Under the pieces are notes generated by a model, which was not told the DNA's origin, did no database searches, and saw only the letters and a program-made list of their open reading frames with translations. Positions 20,206 through 32,054 of a stretch of 64,000 nt of DNA are shown here, piece after piece; positions within the stretch are counted from its first letter, which is position 1; each line of letters starts with the position of its first letter. The position numbers and the translations under genes are program-made. The stretch lies in assembly GCF_023898315.1 (NCBI RefSeq), contig NC_064614.1:383407348-383471347 (forward strand), given 5' to 3'. The stretch is from Schistocerca nitens (lineage: Eukaryota; Arthropoda; Insecta; Orthoptera; Acrididae).

Positions 20206-22688
20206 ATATTTGGTTAGTGCATAAGTTCGTAGTGTTTTTGTTTTGCATGGTGGTATTCCAGTTGATATGGGTTTATTTATTGACTGGCATCTTATTTGTA
20301 GTTCACTGTTGCTATTTGAATTTACATATTGTCATTTTGCCATTTGTAGATAATGAGTGGAGCTGTAGATGCCAGAAAATGGAGTCCCAAGTGGAGAAAT
20401 CGAAACAATTCCAACATATTATCCTGTGTGAGTTCAGTAGAGTGGTGACAGCAGCAGAGGCAGCCAGAAACATTTGCACCATGTATGGGAATAATGCCAC
20501 TGGACAGAGCATGTCAAGAAAATGATTCATTTTAAGGAGGATCGTTTTGATGTTAGTAACTCTCCACATTTAGGAAGATCTTTGTTTAATTACACTAATC
20601 CGCAATGATTCACATCAGGGTACTAAAGAATTGGGAAATGTGATGAAGTGTGATCATTCCGTCATCATATGACATTTACATGCCATGGGGAAGGTTCAAA
20701 AATTGGATGTATAGGTTGCACATGCTCTAAGCCACACGAACAGTACTGACCATTCCTATTCCAGTAATGAGAAATGGTGTCTTTATGACAAAATAAGGAA
20801 AAGAAAGGCATGGTTGAGGCCAAACAAAGCAGCAACTCCCTATATGAAGATCTGCATGCATCCACAAAAGACAATGTTATGCATCTGTTATAACAGTGAC
20901 ATTGTGGAATACTACAAATTTCTTCCCAGAGGTGCAACCATCACTGCTGACTTGTACTGTCAACAACTGGGATGTCTCGCAGATGCACTCCAAGAACAAC
21001 AACTGGGAAGACTGTGTGAAGTGACACAACCCCTAGATAACACTTGCCAATATTCTGCTGGACTGACAAAAACACTATAGAGGAGCTGGTTTAGGGAGTC
21101 ATTTCACACCTACCTTATTCACCTGGTCTTACACTTTCAGATTTTGACCATTTCTGTTCTCTATCAAACAACCTTCAAGGAACTTCCTTTCTGGATGAAA
21201 ATGTGCTCCTAATGTGGCTCGCTGAGTTCTTTGCCTCAAAACCATGTGATTTCTACAGTTGCAAAATTAAAAAGTTACCCCTGTATTAGCAGAATGTTGT
21301 AAATAGTGAAGGAGAATATACACATCAAAAAAAGTTTTTCATCACCTCAGTTCTGTGAGTTCTGGAACCTGTACACAAAATTGGAATAGAGATCAACATA
21401 AGCATCATTTCTGCCCTTTTTATGGCACACGAAAAACACACATTGCATATTGTACCACCATACAGCGAGACCTTCAGAGGTGCTGGTACAGATTGCTGTA
21501 CACACCAGTACCTCTGATACCCAGTGGCACATCCTCTTGCACTGATGCATGCCTGTATTCATCGTGGCACACTATCCACAAGTTCATCAAGGCACTGTTG
21601 GTGGGTCATATCAAATTGTCGTCCATGAAGATGAATGCCTTGCCAATATGCTGCTGATGTGGTTGCACTATCAGTCGGAGAATGGCATTCACATATCATA
21701 CAGCTGTTACGACATCTTCCATGACTACCAGCGGCGTACACAGGGCCCACATAATGCCATCTCAAAACAGCAGGGAACTTCCACCTTGCTCCACTCACTG
21801 GACAGTGTGTCTAAGGCATTCAGCCTGACCAGGTTGCCTCCAAATATGCCTCAGATGATTGTCTGGTTGAAGGCATATGTGACACTCAGTGGTGGAGAGA
21901 ACATGATGCCAATCCTGAGCGGTCCATTCGGCATGTTGTTGGGTCCATTTGTACTGCGCTGCATGGTGTCGTGGTTGCAAAGATGGACCTCACCATGGAT
22001 GTTGGGAGTGTAGTTGCGCTCCAAGCAGCCTATTGTGCACAGTTTGAGTAATAACACGACGTCCTGTGGCTGCACAAAAAGCATTACTCAACATGGTGGT
22101 GTTGCTGTCAGGGTTCCTCCGAGCCATAATCCATAGGTAGCAGTCACCCACTGCAGTAACAGCTCTTGGGCGACCTCAGCGAGGCATGTCATCGACAGTT
22201 TCTGTCTCTCTGTTTCTCCTCCATGTCCAAACAACATCGCTTTGGTTCACTCCGAGATGGCTGGACTCTTCCCTTGTTGAGAGCCCTTCCTGGCACAAAA
22301 TAACAATGTGGACGCTATCAAACCACGGTATTGACCATCTAGGCCTGGTTGAACTACAGACAACATGAGCCGTGTACCTCCTTCCTGGTGGTATGACTGG
22401 AACTGATTGGCCGTCAGACTCCCTCTGTCTAATAGGCGCTGCTCGTGCATGGTTGTTTACATCTGAGTCTTGGGTTAATGACATCTCTGAACAGTCAAAG
22501 GAACTGTGTCTGTGATACAATATCCATAGTCAACATTTATCTTCAGAACTTCTGGGAACTGGGGTGACGCAAAACTTTTTTTTTTTTTATGTGTGTATTA
22601 TTGATGACCAAAGTCTCTGTTATGTGTATCTGTTGTGTTTATTAAACTTATGGGAAAAGCTATGAACATATGCAACAAACTAATATAT
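20206..22688 (+). mobile_element. Mariner element, decayed, split by a Tc1
   Basis: The 5' end reads ATATTTGGTTAGTGCATAAG at 20206 and the 3' end, in complement from 22686, reads ATATTAGTTTGTTGCATATG: imperfect mariner inverted repeats. Between them lies a broken transposase from about 20386: FQHIILCEFSRVVTAAEAAR (N-terminal DNA-binding part), KCDHSVI-like codons, NEKWCLYDK (position of the first catalytic Asp) and a C-terminus VVNSEGEY at about 21290-21320. After removal of the Tc1 insertion and one TA the frame continues GEYIIDD. Multiple stops and frameshifts; not functional. Confidence 0.78.
21321..22595 (-). mobile_element. Tc1-like transposon inserted in the mariner
   Basis: It is flanked by TA on both sides (21319-21320 and 22596-22597). 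Terminal inverted repeats are imperfect: CACATCAAAAAAAGTTTTTC at the left against CACACATAAAA and a longer A run then GTTTTGCGTCACC at the right in complement. The minus-strand transposase shows an N-terminal paired-like HTH (EGLSTREESSHLGVNQSDVV and TWRRNRETETVDDMPR, 22320-22180), then CLQPDNHLRHIWRQPGQAE near 21840 and a C-terminus CLDELVDSVPR at 21590-21560. A region between about 21600 and 21650, where the last DDE blocks should lie, appears deleted. Frames are broken, so it is a relic. Confidence 0.82.
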
Positions 22689-23502
22689 AAGTTGTTATTA
22701 TTGTGATTGGGTAACTGCAAAGACGCTGTGTGAATGGGCTTGTTGGTTTTATGTACAGTGCTCAACTGACATTATCTCTAATATTTGGTGTGAGTCATTA
22801 AATGATGGATAGTGAACTGCTTCAGCTATCAGACAAAATCTACTTACCATTGTCAAATAATTTGCACTGCAGGCTGCTTTACCCAAACTCTTGATTCCAG
22901 TTTATGTTAGGTTAAAATGATTTTCAGAATGTTAAGAACTTCTGTGTAGAGTTAAAAAAAATTTTTGAATTGTCATACTGTATTTATTGCTGTTGCATAT
23001 TGTTGACATTTGTTGTACAGTTGTTTCAAGAGTTGCTGCCATTTGATGCTGGATAGCAATCACATGAGCTGTACTTGATAGCACCCCAAGGATCATAGAT
23101 GAACCAAACATATCAAACCCTTGGCTATGGTTTCAAGATGACACTCCACTTACTCCATATACAAATGATGCTACCTACTATTTATGCTGCTACATACTGA
23201 AAAATCCAAAATGAAAGACCAAAAAGAGTTATGGTTGTTAACATATCATTATTAAAAGACTGTGAAATCCTCCAGTCAATAGACACATCTAAAGTAGTCA
23301 GAAATATTCAAGACGGGTGCTGTATACAGATCTCTATTGCATATTCCATTTATCAAAAGTATGGCAATAAAAGAAAAATCAAGCAAAATGATAAAATATC
23401 TCATGAGGATGAAGGTTCCTCTTGCAATTTTCACTGGTTTTCCATAAGATTCAGATCAAATGATGGAGGAGCATTATGAAACTTTTAATCCAGGGTGAAA
23501 GA
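22689..23502. other. No gene recognised
   Basis: AT-rich sequence without long frames or terminal repeats that I can pair. The short plus-strand open stretch 23231-23479 matches no family known to me. Confidence 0.45.
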
Positions 23503-23504
23503 TA

Positions 23505-24595
23505 CACTGCCTGAAAAAACATTAGAGCACCTGGAAAGACAATGGTAATTTTGATCTGATGACAGCATATGCCACCTGGGGGAAGATAAATATACTGATA
23601 ATGGTTTCAATGCTGTCTGCCATCATACAGTATAGTGGAATACCTATCAGAGCGCCATTGGGGGTCTACCCTTTAATAGAGAATGCTCAAGCCAGAAGAC
23701 TCGGTGTGGTGCAAATGTGTGAAACAAGCAGGCAATCATGCCACAGAGGTGCACTTGTGCCTTTTACAGCCAGCTGAGCAAGTCTGAAAGGGGGCCTTCG
23801 AGTGACAGGATAGTTCTTTCAAAGAACTGTCACACAAGTTGGACATGCTGCGTCAGTTGTGCAATTATGCTGATACCAGTGGCCAGCTGAACATTCTCAC
23901 ACTTTTAGAGGAGGTACTGGATGTTCCCACAGCAGAGATGCCCGCCAGAATCCTCGCATTGTGAGGGCAGCAGTAGCAGATTGTACAGCTACCACAGCAC
24001 AGATAAGAGGGCTTGTAAGCCCAGACATGTCAACCAAACTGTTGCAAACTGATTATTAGCAGTGGATCTATGGGTACACACACCTCTAGCCCATCTTCCA
24101 CTCACACCACAAGACTGACATGCATGGCTTGACTCGTGCCTTTACGGCATCACTTGAAGATGGAATGGTGTGCTATGGTCTTCAGTGATGAATCCTGCAT
24201 GCAAATGATGGTTGTAGGCATGTATGATGTAAACTTCATGAGTACGGTCTTGTATAGTGTAAGCATCCAAGACACACTGGCCCTGCCCCAGGCCTTATCG
24301 TCTGGCATGTGATAAGCTAAAACTCTTGTTCACCTTTGATCTTTCTGGGTGCAGTGCTAACCAGCATGTGTTACATGCAGAATGTAGTTAGACCCATTCT
24401 TTTGCTGTTGTTGCAACAGGAAGGTGTTGTGTTGTTCCAATAGGATAATGCTTGCCCACCCGTGAAACTCAGTGTGCTATGCAAAATGTGCAGCAATGTC
24501 CCTGGCCAATATGATCTCTGGACTTGTCTCCAATTGAATAGATGTGGGATATGATGTAATGACAAACCACCTTCAATCATGGTGTATTCCTAACT
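23505..24595 (+). pseudogene. Tc1-like transposon, plus strand, 3' truncated
   Basis: A TA at 23503-23504 precedes CACTGCCTGAAAAAACATTA, a Tc1-type terminal sequence. Downstream, the translation in several frames resembles a Tc1 transposase: an HTH region near 23830-23960 (including a SRDARQNPRIVRAAVAD-like stretch), then WCAMVFSDESCMQ near 24165-24200 (the D of the first catalytic block), LLLLQQEGVVLFQ-DNA near 24400-24450 and a (S/T)PIE-like block near 24525. Many stops. I could not find the 3' inverted repeat; the recognisable part ends near 24595. Confidence 0.65.
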
Positions 24596-25384
24596 ATACC
24601 TTCTCATTTTATCCCTAAAGCAAAGGGAAAGAAATGAAATGAATCTATGAAAATAATTTGGCCCTTGTGAAGAAAATGTTGAAGTGTGTGAAACCAGAAT
24701 GGCAGCAGTCATTTTTACATAGCAATCCTGCCCATGTTTTCATAATGTGATATCTCATGAATAAACTTTCATGATTTGCGATACTGGTAATCTCTGTTCT
24801 TGGTCACATAAGATTCGAAATGTATATGTGCATGTAATGTAAATTTCTGTCATGCTTCTTCTTTTGCTCACTGAATTATGAGAATTTATGAAAACCCATT
24901 TAGTTGCAATTCTGCCCTTGCTTGTGTAAAGAAGAACTTATTGAGAAACTTGTCTAATATTTATGGTGATAAAACATGAACAATGTGAGCTAACTATCAT
25001 GTTATTATTAAGAACAGAACCTGGGATAAACAATCATAAAATGATTTCATTTTTCATGATTTAAAGTGATCCACTGGTAAGAGTATTATAGTGTGCACTA
25101 TATTTTTGAGTCTGCCTGACACTGCAATTAACAGGGATGTTGATTTTTAATTTTCTTTTGGCATTATTCAAACCTGCATCTTCAAGTAACTGATTTGATG
25201 TATTACTATGAGTTGTCAGATTGTGCATAAGAATATTAAATACTTTTCATTTTCATTACATACTACAGAAGTCACCAGCAGGTGTCCTGAACATGAGCAG
25301 CAATGGAGAAAAAACTATGTTTTATTCTGTAAGTTATCTAGAGCAAATTTTGTGTATAATAAAGAATATTGTGCAATAAAAGCA
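24596..25384. other. No gene recognised
   Basis: AT-rich DNA with no recognisable element or coding potential. Confidence 0.45.
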
Positions 25385-25560
25385 GTGCAGTTCAGACGCT
25401 GACCTCATATTGGGGAGGATGGAGTCAGCTCTTTCTAGCCATCCTGATTTAGGTTTTCTGTAACTTTACTAAATCATTTCAGGCAAATATCAGGGTGATT
25501 CCTTGGTTCAGGCTACATCTGACCATCTGTCCTATCCTCATAGAATTTTAATTCAAGTAA
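25385..25560 (+). repeat. Diverged tRNA-derived SINE
   Basis: The block GCCATCCTGATTTAGGTTTT at 25438 and the following CAGGCAAATATCAGGGTGAT match the body of the better preserved SINE at 56750-56982 (opposite strand). Its tRNA-like head (about 25390-25430) is badly decayed and no target duplication is evident. Confidence 0.6.
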
Positions 25561-25614
25561 AGTTCACTTGATAGGTAAGCCACTAAGTTTCATTTTGAAC
25601 ATGTGTTTAGAGTA

Positions 25615-26152
25615 CATTTTCCAGATTCATTAAGAATCTCAAAAGCTATACCAGTATTCAAAATGTTGGAAAAAAACTCCCTAGAACTACAAACCAGATT
25701 CTGTTGTACCAATACTCTAAAATGTTTTGAATCAGTCATGTACATTCAATTAAGCAATTATCTTGAATAGCATGACATCATTTGCAGCAATGAGTATGGT
25801 TTTCTGACAAGTAAAAGTACCAATGCAGCTGTTCTGGAAATGTTGATCAGACAATATCAGCTTTCAAAAACAAGAAGATGGTGTCACCTGTTTTATTCAT
25901 CAAAGTCAATCATTTGGCTGCATTCCTTTTTAAACATTACTAACAGAATGGGACTATTATGGTGTACACAAATTGACATTAGCAGTAATTTCTACCTCCC
26001 TGAACAATGAAAAGCAGTTTGTCTCAATTAGAAATAGACATTCCTCTTAGTAAAATTTGGCGCATGTGTTCCACAGGGCTCTGTCCTTGGCCCCTTCTTT
26101 TTCATTGTGGATCTTAATGACCTGCCCCATTGTATATCACAATCTGTGACAC
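25615..26152 (+). pseudogene. CR1/Jockey-like LINE reverse transcriptase fragment
   Basis: The translation includes AIPVFKMLEKNSLELQTRFC, NEYGFLTSKSTNAAVLEML (position of QFGFR), then GACVPQGSVLGPFFFIVDLN at about 26060-26120, the motif B of non-LTR reverse transcriptases. The AFD and FADD blocks are decayed or missing. It is cut at 26152 by an oppositely oriented RTE-like LINE. Confidence 0.72.
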
Positions 26153-27330
26153 TTTCGGTGTCTCATTTCCTAATCTAATTCCCTCAGCATCACTTGATTT
26201 AATTTGACTACATTCAATTACCCATGTTTTACTTTTGTCGATTTTCATCTTATATCCTGCTTTCAAAACACTGCCCATTCCATTCAAATGCTCACCCAAG
26301 CCCTTTGCTGTCTCTGACAGAATTATAATGCCTTCTCCCTTGACTTTAACTCCTTCTCCAAATTTTTTACTTTTTACTCAATGTACTTTTTGCTCAATGT
26401 ACAGATGGAATGACACCAGGAATAGTCAACAAACATGTCACACACCCTTCTCAACCATTGCTTCCCTTTTGTGCTCCTCATCTCTTATTATGCTGTCTGG
26501 TTTCTATACAAGTTGTAAATAGGCTTTTTCTCCCTGTATTTTACTCATATTGCCTTCAAAATTTCAAAGGGAGTATTCCAGTCAACATTTTCAAAAGCTT
26601 TCTCTAAGTCAACAAATGCTATAAACCTAGGTTTGTCTTTCCTTAACCTATCATCTAAGAGAAGTCATAGGACCAGAATTGTCTTGCATGTTGCTACATT
26701 TCTCTGTAATCGAAACTAATTTTCCCTAAGGTCAATTTGTACCACTTCTTTCCATTCGTCTGTACAGAATTTGTGTTAGAGTTTTGCAAACCATGATTTA
26801 TTAAACTAATAGTTCAGTAATACTCCATCTGTCAGCACTTGCTTTCTTTGGAATTGGAATTATTATATTCTTCTTGAAGTCTGAGGATCTTTCACCTATC
26901 TCATATATCTTATAAACCAGATGGAAAGTTTTGTTATGGCTGACTCTCCCAAGGCTATCATCAGTTCTGAAAGAATATTGTTGACTCCCAGGGCCCCGTT
27001 TCAGCTTAGATCTTTCAGTGGTCTGTCAAATTCTTCTCACAGTATCATATCTCACCTCTCATCTTCAGCTACATCCTCTTCCAATCTTCAGCTACATCCT
27101 CTTCCATTTCTATAATATTCCCCTCAAATACATGTCCCTTGTATAGACCATCTCCTTTCACTTCTCAGCTTTCCCTTTTTTGCTTAGGACTGATTTTCCA
27201 TCTGAGCTCTTGATATATACCTGCTTCTCTTTTTCTCCAAAGACATCTTTAATTTTCCTGTAGGTGGCATCTCTCTTTCCCCATGTGATATATGTTTCTA
27301 AATCTTTACATTTGACCTCTAACCATTCCT
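26114..27330 (-). pseudogene. RTE-like LINE fragment, copy A
   Basis: The minus strand corresponds in order to the plus-strand LINE at 30290-31440. It starts near 27330 (a CKDLETYI-like stretch), has KIKDVFGEKEKQVYIKSSDG, a linker with EGNIIEMEEDVAED, decayed RT blocks, and ends with EHLNGMGSVLKAGYKM, KIDKSK and GIRLGNET at 26300-26150. Stops are frequent. Its right end meets a second fragment of the same family in the same orientation at about 27330. Confidence 0.72.
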
Positions 27331-28225
27331 AGCTCACTCACTGAATCATGTCAGGGATAGGTTACGTATCTGTCTCATTCCCTTCTCAACCACTGTTTTG
27401 AGTATTGTAACTGCAATCTTATTTCTATACAAGTTGTATACAACCTTTCATTTCCCCAGTTTTATATCTGTTACCTTCAGAATGTCAAAGAGCGTAGTCC
27501 AGTCTCAACATTGACAAAAGCTTTCTCTAATCTTACAAAAGCTGTAAACACAAGTTTGCCTTTCTTCAGTCTATCTTTCTAACATAAGTTGTAGGATCAG
27601 TATTTCTTTGTGTGTTCCTTCATTTCTGAAGAACCCAAACTGATCTTTAAAGAGGCTGGTCTCTACCAGTTTTTCTACCCTTCTGTAAATTATGTGTGTT
27701 GGTATTTTGCAAGTGTGGCTTATTAAAATAATATTTCAGTAACCTTCACATTTCTCAACATATGCTTTCTTTTGAATTTGAATTATTGCATTCTTCTTGA
27801 AGTCTGATGGCATTTTACATGACTCATATACCTTGCATATGACATGGAATAGCTTTGTCACAGTAGGCTCTCCCAAGGATCTCAACATTTCTGACAAAAT
27901 ATTATCTTCTACAGGGAACTTGTTTCAGCTTATGTCTTTAAATGCTCTGTCAAGTTCTTCTTGCAGTATCATTTTTCCCATATCATCATCACCACCTACT
28001 TCCTCTTCCCTTCCTATAACATTACCTTCAAGTTCATTTTCCTTGTGTAGCCCCTCTATATTTCATCCATGTTTCAGCATTCCTTTCTCAGTTTAGTACT
28101 GGTTTTCCCTCTGGCTCTTGATATTAATACACCTGCTTCTCTTTTCTCCAAAGGTCTCTCTAATTTTCCTGTAAGCAGTATCCTCCTGTCCCACTGTGAT
28201 AAATGTCCTCCATTCTGGAAGGTTG
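27331..28225 (-). pseudogene. RTE-like LINE fragment, copy B
   Basis: The minus strand from about 28200 reads EDTAYRKIRETFGEKRSRC and INIKS, an acidic linker, FKKNAIIQIQKKAYVEKCEG, a decayed DQFGF-RNEGT and FVRLEKAFVNVE, ending near 27340 at the RQ-C-LS motif B region. It repeats part of the stretch already seen in copy A, so two independent or tandemly duplicated insertions lie head to tail. Non-functional. Confidence 0.7.
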
Positions 28226-28230
28226 GGTGG

Positions 28231-28800
28231 ACAGCAGAACAGTAGATAGAGGAATGTGAGTAGGACTTTTGGTAGGATATCTGTCACTTCAGTGTGCGAT
28301 GAGAGGTATACGAAGCCCTGGTGGTGAATGTGGTTGAGCTTGGGTGATTAGTGGAGTGCTGCTCAGTCACTGGTTAACAGGTTTACGGGTGTCAGAGGGG
28401 CATTGGAGACTTGTTTGTGGATGAGCTGGATAGTATAATGTCTGTCAGTAAAGGCTCTAGCAAGATAATTTTTTCATCTTGTTGTGCAGCTGTGAAGTCA
28501 TTTGTCCAAAGACCTACCTCATTACTACTTTCCCCTCCCTGTGTCCTTCCCTACGCCCTCCCTACCTCCATCAGCTCAAGGAAATGTTTTCAATAATCGA
28601 GTATCAATAACTAGTCTTGCTATGGCCAAGGGAGGGTGTGTTTGGGTGTCTGTGTGGTTGTGTGTGTAAATGTGAATACTACCGCAAGGAAAAGAGGTAG
28701 TGCTCAAAAGCTAGCATGAATGCTGTATCCTGTGATATGTTATTGTGTCCCACACATTGATCCATTATAGGTGACTGGTTGCCTTCCCCTTATTTTGCAT
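28231..28800 (+). pseudogene. Penelope-like element 3' tail, third family
   Basis: Non-coding sequence with the layout of the other PLE tails: a GT-rich stretch (28630-28670), then a decayed hammerhead-like core at 28683-28712 in which GAG and CTC flank GTAGTG and are followed by AAAAGCTAGC, then a conserved-looking terminus TGTGTCCCACACATTGATCC and ATTATAGGTGACTGGTTGCC near 28745-28785. I assign it from this layout; no PLE protein motifs are recognisable here. Confidence 0.45.
28683..28712 (+). ncRNA. Degenerate hammerhead-like core
   Basis: AAGAGGTAGTGCTCAAAAGC: a 3-bp stem II (GAG with CTC) followed by AAAAGCT in place of GAAAGCT. The CUGANGA box is lost (CGCAAGGAAA is present). Included only because it occupies the same place in the tail as the better copies; it is not expected to cleave. 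Confidence 0.25.
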
Positions 28801-29271
28801 GACAACAGGAACTGTTTGTTCTAAATGAAGGTCCACAGTCAGGGAGCCCGGAACCATTTTTAGGGCCTGCAGAAGGAAAGGCCAGCAGTCACATTTCTCT
28901 AGAATTGATTAACACCTCTACCTTCTGCCTTGTCAGTCAAGCCCTGCTACTGATAGGTTCATAGAGTGGAGGGTGGGAGACCTACCGAGCTTTGGGATTG
29001 TATACTTTTCTTTTCAGATACTAGTCATCCATGAGTTATTTCTTCCTTTCTTTCTACCCATTTATAGGTACCAGTCTTTAACTCTTTGTCCATTATTCAT
29101 AGAGCCATTGAAGAAACAAACCCATATAACTGAGTGTTCTAATTCTTTGGAATTCAGTCAAGTGACTCAGCAAACCTGCTGTTACAACCAGAATGATGAA
29201 TTTTCAGTTGTTTATATTGAAAATGAAGTTGAAACAAGGTAATAATTATTTAAATAAAAATCTATTTTAAT
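28801..29271. other. No gene recognised
   Basis: An open frame at 28973-29242 encodes 89 residues without motifs that I recognise. The 5' truncation point of the following LINE lies at about 29265-29280. Confidence 0.4.
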
Positions 29272-32018
29272 ATGCCTCTTTTTAAATCCAATAAAGTAGT
29301 AGATATAGTGGGAATTAGTGAAGTTCGGTGGCAGGAGGAACAAGACTTCTGGTCAGGTGACTACAGGGTTATAAACACAAAGTCAAATAGGGGTAATGCA
29401 GGAGTAGGTTTAATAATGAATAGGAAAATAGGAACGCGGGTAAGCTACTACAAACAGCTTAGTGAACGCATTATTGTGGCCAAGATAGATACGAAGCCCT
29501 CACCTACTACAGTAGTACAAGTTTATATGCCAACTAGCTCTGCAGATGACGAAGAAATTGAAGAAATGTATGATGAAATAAAAGAAATTATTCAGATAGT
29601 GAAGGGAGACGAAAATTTAATAGTCATGGGTGACTGGAATTCGAGTGTAGGAAGAGGGAGAGAAGGAAACGTAGTAGGTGAATATGGATTGGGGCTAAGG
29701 AATGAAAGAGGAAGCCGCCTGGTAGAATTTTTCACAGAGCATAACTTAATCATAGCTAACACTTGGTTCAAGAATCATAAAAGAAGGTTGTATACCTGGA
29801 AGAATCCTGGAGATACTAAAAGGTATCAGATAGATTATATAATGGTAAGACAGAGATTTAGGAACCAGGTTTTAAATTGTAAGACATTTCCAGGGGCAGA
29901 TGTGGATTCTGACCACAATCTATTGGTTATGAACTGCAGATTGAAACTGAAGAAACTGCAAAAAGGTGGGAATTTAAGGAGATGGGACCTGGATAAACTG
30001 ACAGAACCAGAGGTTGTAGAGAGTTTCAGGGAGAGCATAAGGGAACAATTGACAGGAATGGGGGAAAGAAATACAGTAGAAGAAGAATGGGTAGCTTTGA
30101 GGGATGAAGTAGTGAAGGCAGCAGAGGATCAAGTAGGTAAAAAGACGAGGGCTAATAGAAATCCTTGGGTAACAGAAGAAATATTGAATTTAATTGATGA
30201 AAGGAGAAAATATAAAAATGCAGTAAATGAAGCAGGAAAAAAGGAATACAAACGTCTCAAAAATGAGATCGACAGGAAGTGCAAAATGGCTAAGCAGGGA
30301 TGGCTAGAGGACAAATGTAAGGATATAGAGGCTTGTCTCACTAGGGGTAAGATAGATACTGCCTACAGGAAAATTAAAGAGACCTTTGGAGAGAAGAGAA
30401 CCACTTGTATGAATATCAAGAGCTCAGATGGCAACCCAGTCCTAAGCAAAGAAGGGAAGGCAGAAAGGTGGAAAGAGTATATAGAGGGTTTATACAAGGG
30501 CGATGTACTTGAGGACAATATTATGGAAATGGAAGAGGATGTAGATGAAGATGAAATGGGAGATAAGATACTGCGTGAAGAGTTTGACAGAGCACTGAAA
30601 GACCTGAGTCGAAACAAGGCTCCGGGAGTAGACAACATTCCATTAGAACTTTGATGGCCTTGGGAGAGCGAGTCAGGCGAAATACCCACAGACTTCAAGA
30701 AGAATATAATAATTCCAATCCCAAAGAAAGCAGGTTTTGACAGATGTGATAATTACCGAACTATCAGTTTAATAAGTCACAGCTGCAAAATACTAATGCG
30801 AATTCTTTGCAGACGATTGGAAAAACTGGTAGAAGCGGACCTCGGGGAAGATCAGTTTGGATTCCGTAGAAATGTTGGAACACGTGAGGCAATACTAACC
30901 TTACGACTTATCTTAGAAGCTAGATTAAGAAAAGGCAAACCTACGTTTCTAGCATTTGTAGACTTAGAGAAAGCTTTTGACAATGTTAACTGGAATACTC
31001 TCTTTCAAATTCTAAAGGTGGCAGGGGTAAAATACAGGGAGCGAGAGGCTATTTACAATTTGTACAGAAACCAGATGGCAGTTATAAGAGTCGAGGGACA
31101 TGAAAGGGAAGCAGTGGTTGGGAAAGGAGTGAGACAGGGTTGTAGCCTCTCCCCGATGTTATTCAATCTGTATATTGAGCAAGCAGTAAAGGAAACAAAA
31201 GAAAAATTCGGAGTAGGTATTAAAATCCATGGAGAAGAAATAAAAACTTTGAGGTTCGCCGATGACATTGTAATTCTGTCAGAGACAGCAAAGGACTTGG
31301 AAGAGCAGTTGAACGGAATGGACAGTGTCTTGAAAGGAGGATATAAGATGAACATCAACAAAAGCAAACGAGGATAATAGAATGTAGTCGAATTAAGTCG
31401 GGTGATGCTGAGAGGATTAGATTAGGAAATGAGACACTTAAAGTAGTAAAGGAGTTTTGCTATTTGGGGAGCAAAATAACTGATGATGGTCGAAGTAGAG
31501 AGGATATAAAATGTAGACTGGCAATGGCAAGGAAAGCGTTTCTGAAGAAGAGAAATTTGTTAACATCGAGTATAGATTTAAGTGTCAGGAAGTCATTTCT
31601 GAAAGTATTTGTATGGAGTGTAGCCATGTATGGAAGTGAAACATGGACGATAACCAGTTTGGACAAGAAGAGAATAGAAGCTTTCGAAATGTGGCGCTAC
31701 AGAAGAATGCTGAAGATAAGGTGGGTAGATCACGTAACTAATGAGGAGGTATTGAATAGGATTGGGGAGAAGAGAAGTTTGTGGCACAACTTGACTAGAA
31801 GAAGGGATCGGTCGGTAGGACATGTTTTGAGGCATCAAGGGATCACAAATTTAGCATTGGAGGGCAGCGTGGAGGGTAAAAATCGTAGAGGGAGACCAAG
31901 AGATGAATACACTAAGCAGATTCATAAGGATGTAGGTTTCAGTAGGTACTGGGAGATGAAGAAGCTTGCACAGGATAGAGTAGCATGGAGAGCTGCATCA
32001 AACCAGTCTCAGGACTGA
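29272..32018 (+). pseudogene. RTE-like LINE endonuclease / reverse transcriptase, three lesions
   Basis: The order is AP endonuclease (SEVRWQEE, VMGDWNSSVG, DSDHNLLVMN) at 29300-29930, a lysine-rich linker, then RT: RNKAPGVDNIPLEL, IIIPIPKKAG, DQFGFRRNVGTREA, FLAFVDLEKAFDNVNW, VRQGCSLSPMLFNLYIEQ and LRFADDIVILSE (catalytic Asp pair near 31261-31266). The C-terminus has GSKITDDGRSREDI, SETWTITSLDKKRIEAFEMW and GHVLRHQG. Lesions: a TGA at 30652-30654 next to an apparent deletion of about 55 bp, and a one-base deletion near 31366 that ends the second open stretch at 31377; the third runs 31464-32018. Resembles insect RTE proteins often annotated as craniofacial development protein 2-like. Confidence 0.85.
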
Positions 32019-32023
32019 AGACC

Positions 32024-32054
<31 letters not shown>
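29272..32054 (+). mobile_element. RTE-like LINE, nearly complete 3' two-thirds, CAA tail
   Basis: A plus-strand LINE starting abruptly inside the endonuclease domain (DIVGISEVRWQEEQDFW) and ending in a CAA repeat at 32024-32054 immediately after the C-terminal stop. The coding part is well preserved, with only a few lesions, and is very similar to 40036-41006, 42449-43138 and the older copies at 26-28 kb. This family has clearly been amplified in the genome. It is 5' truncated, as most LINE insertions are. I did not find an unambiguous target duplication. Confidence 0.85.
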
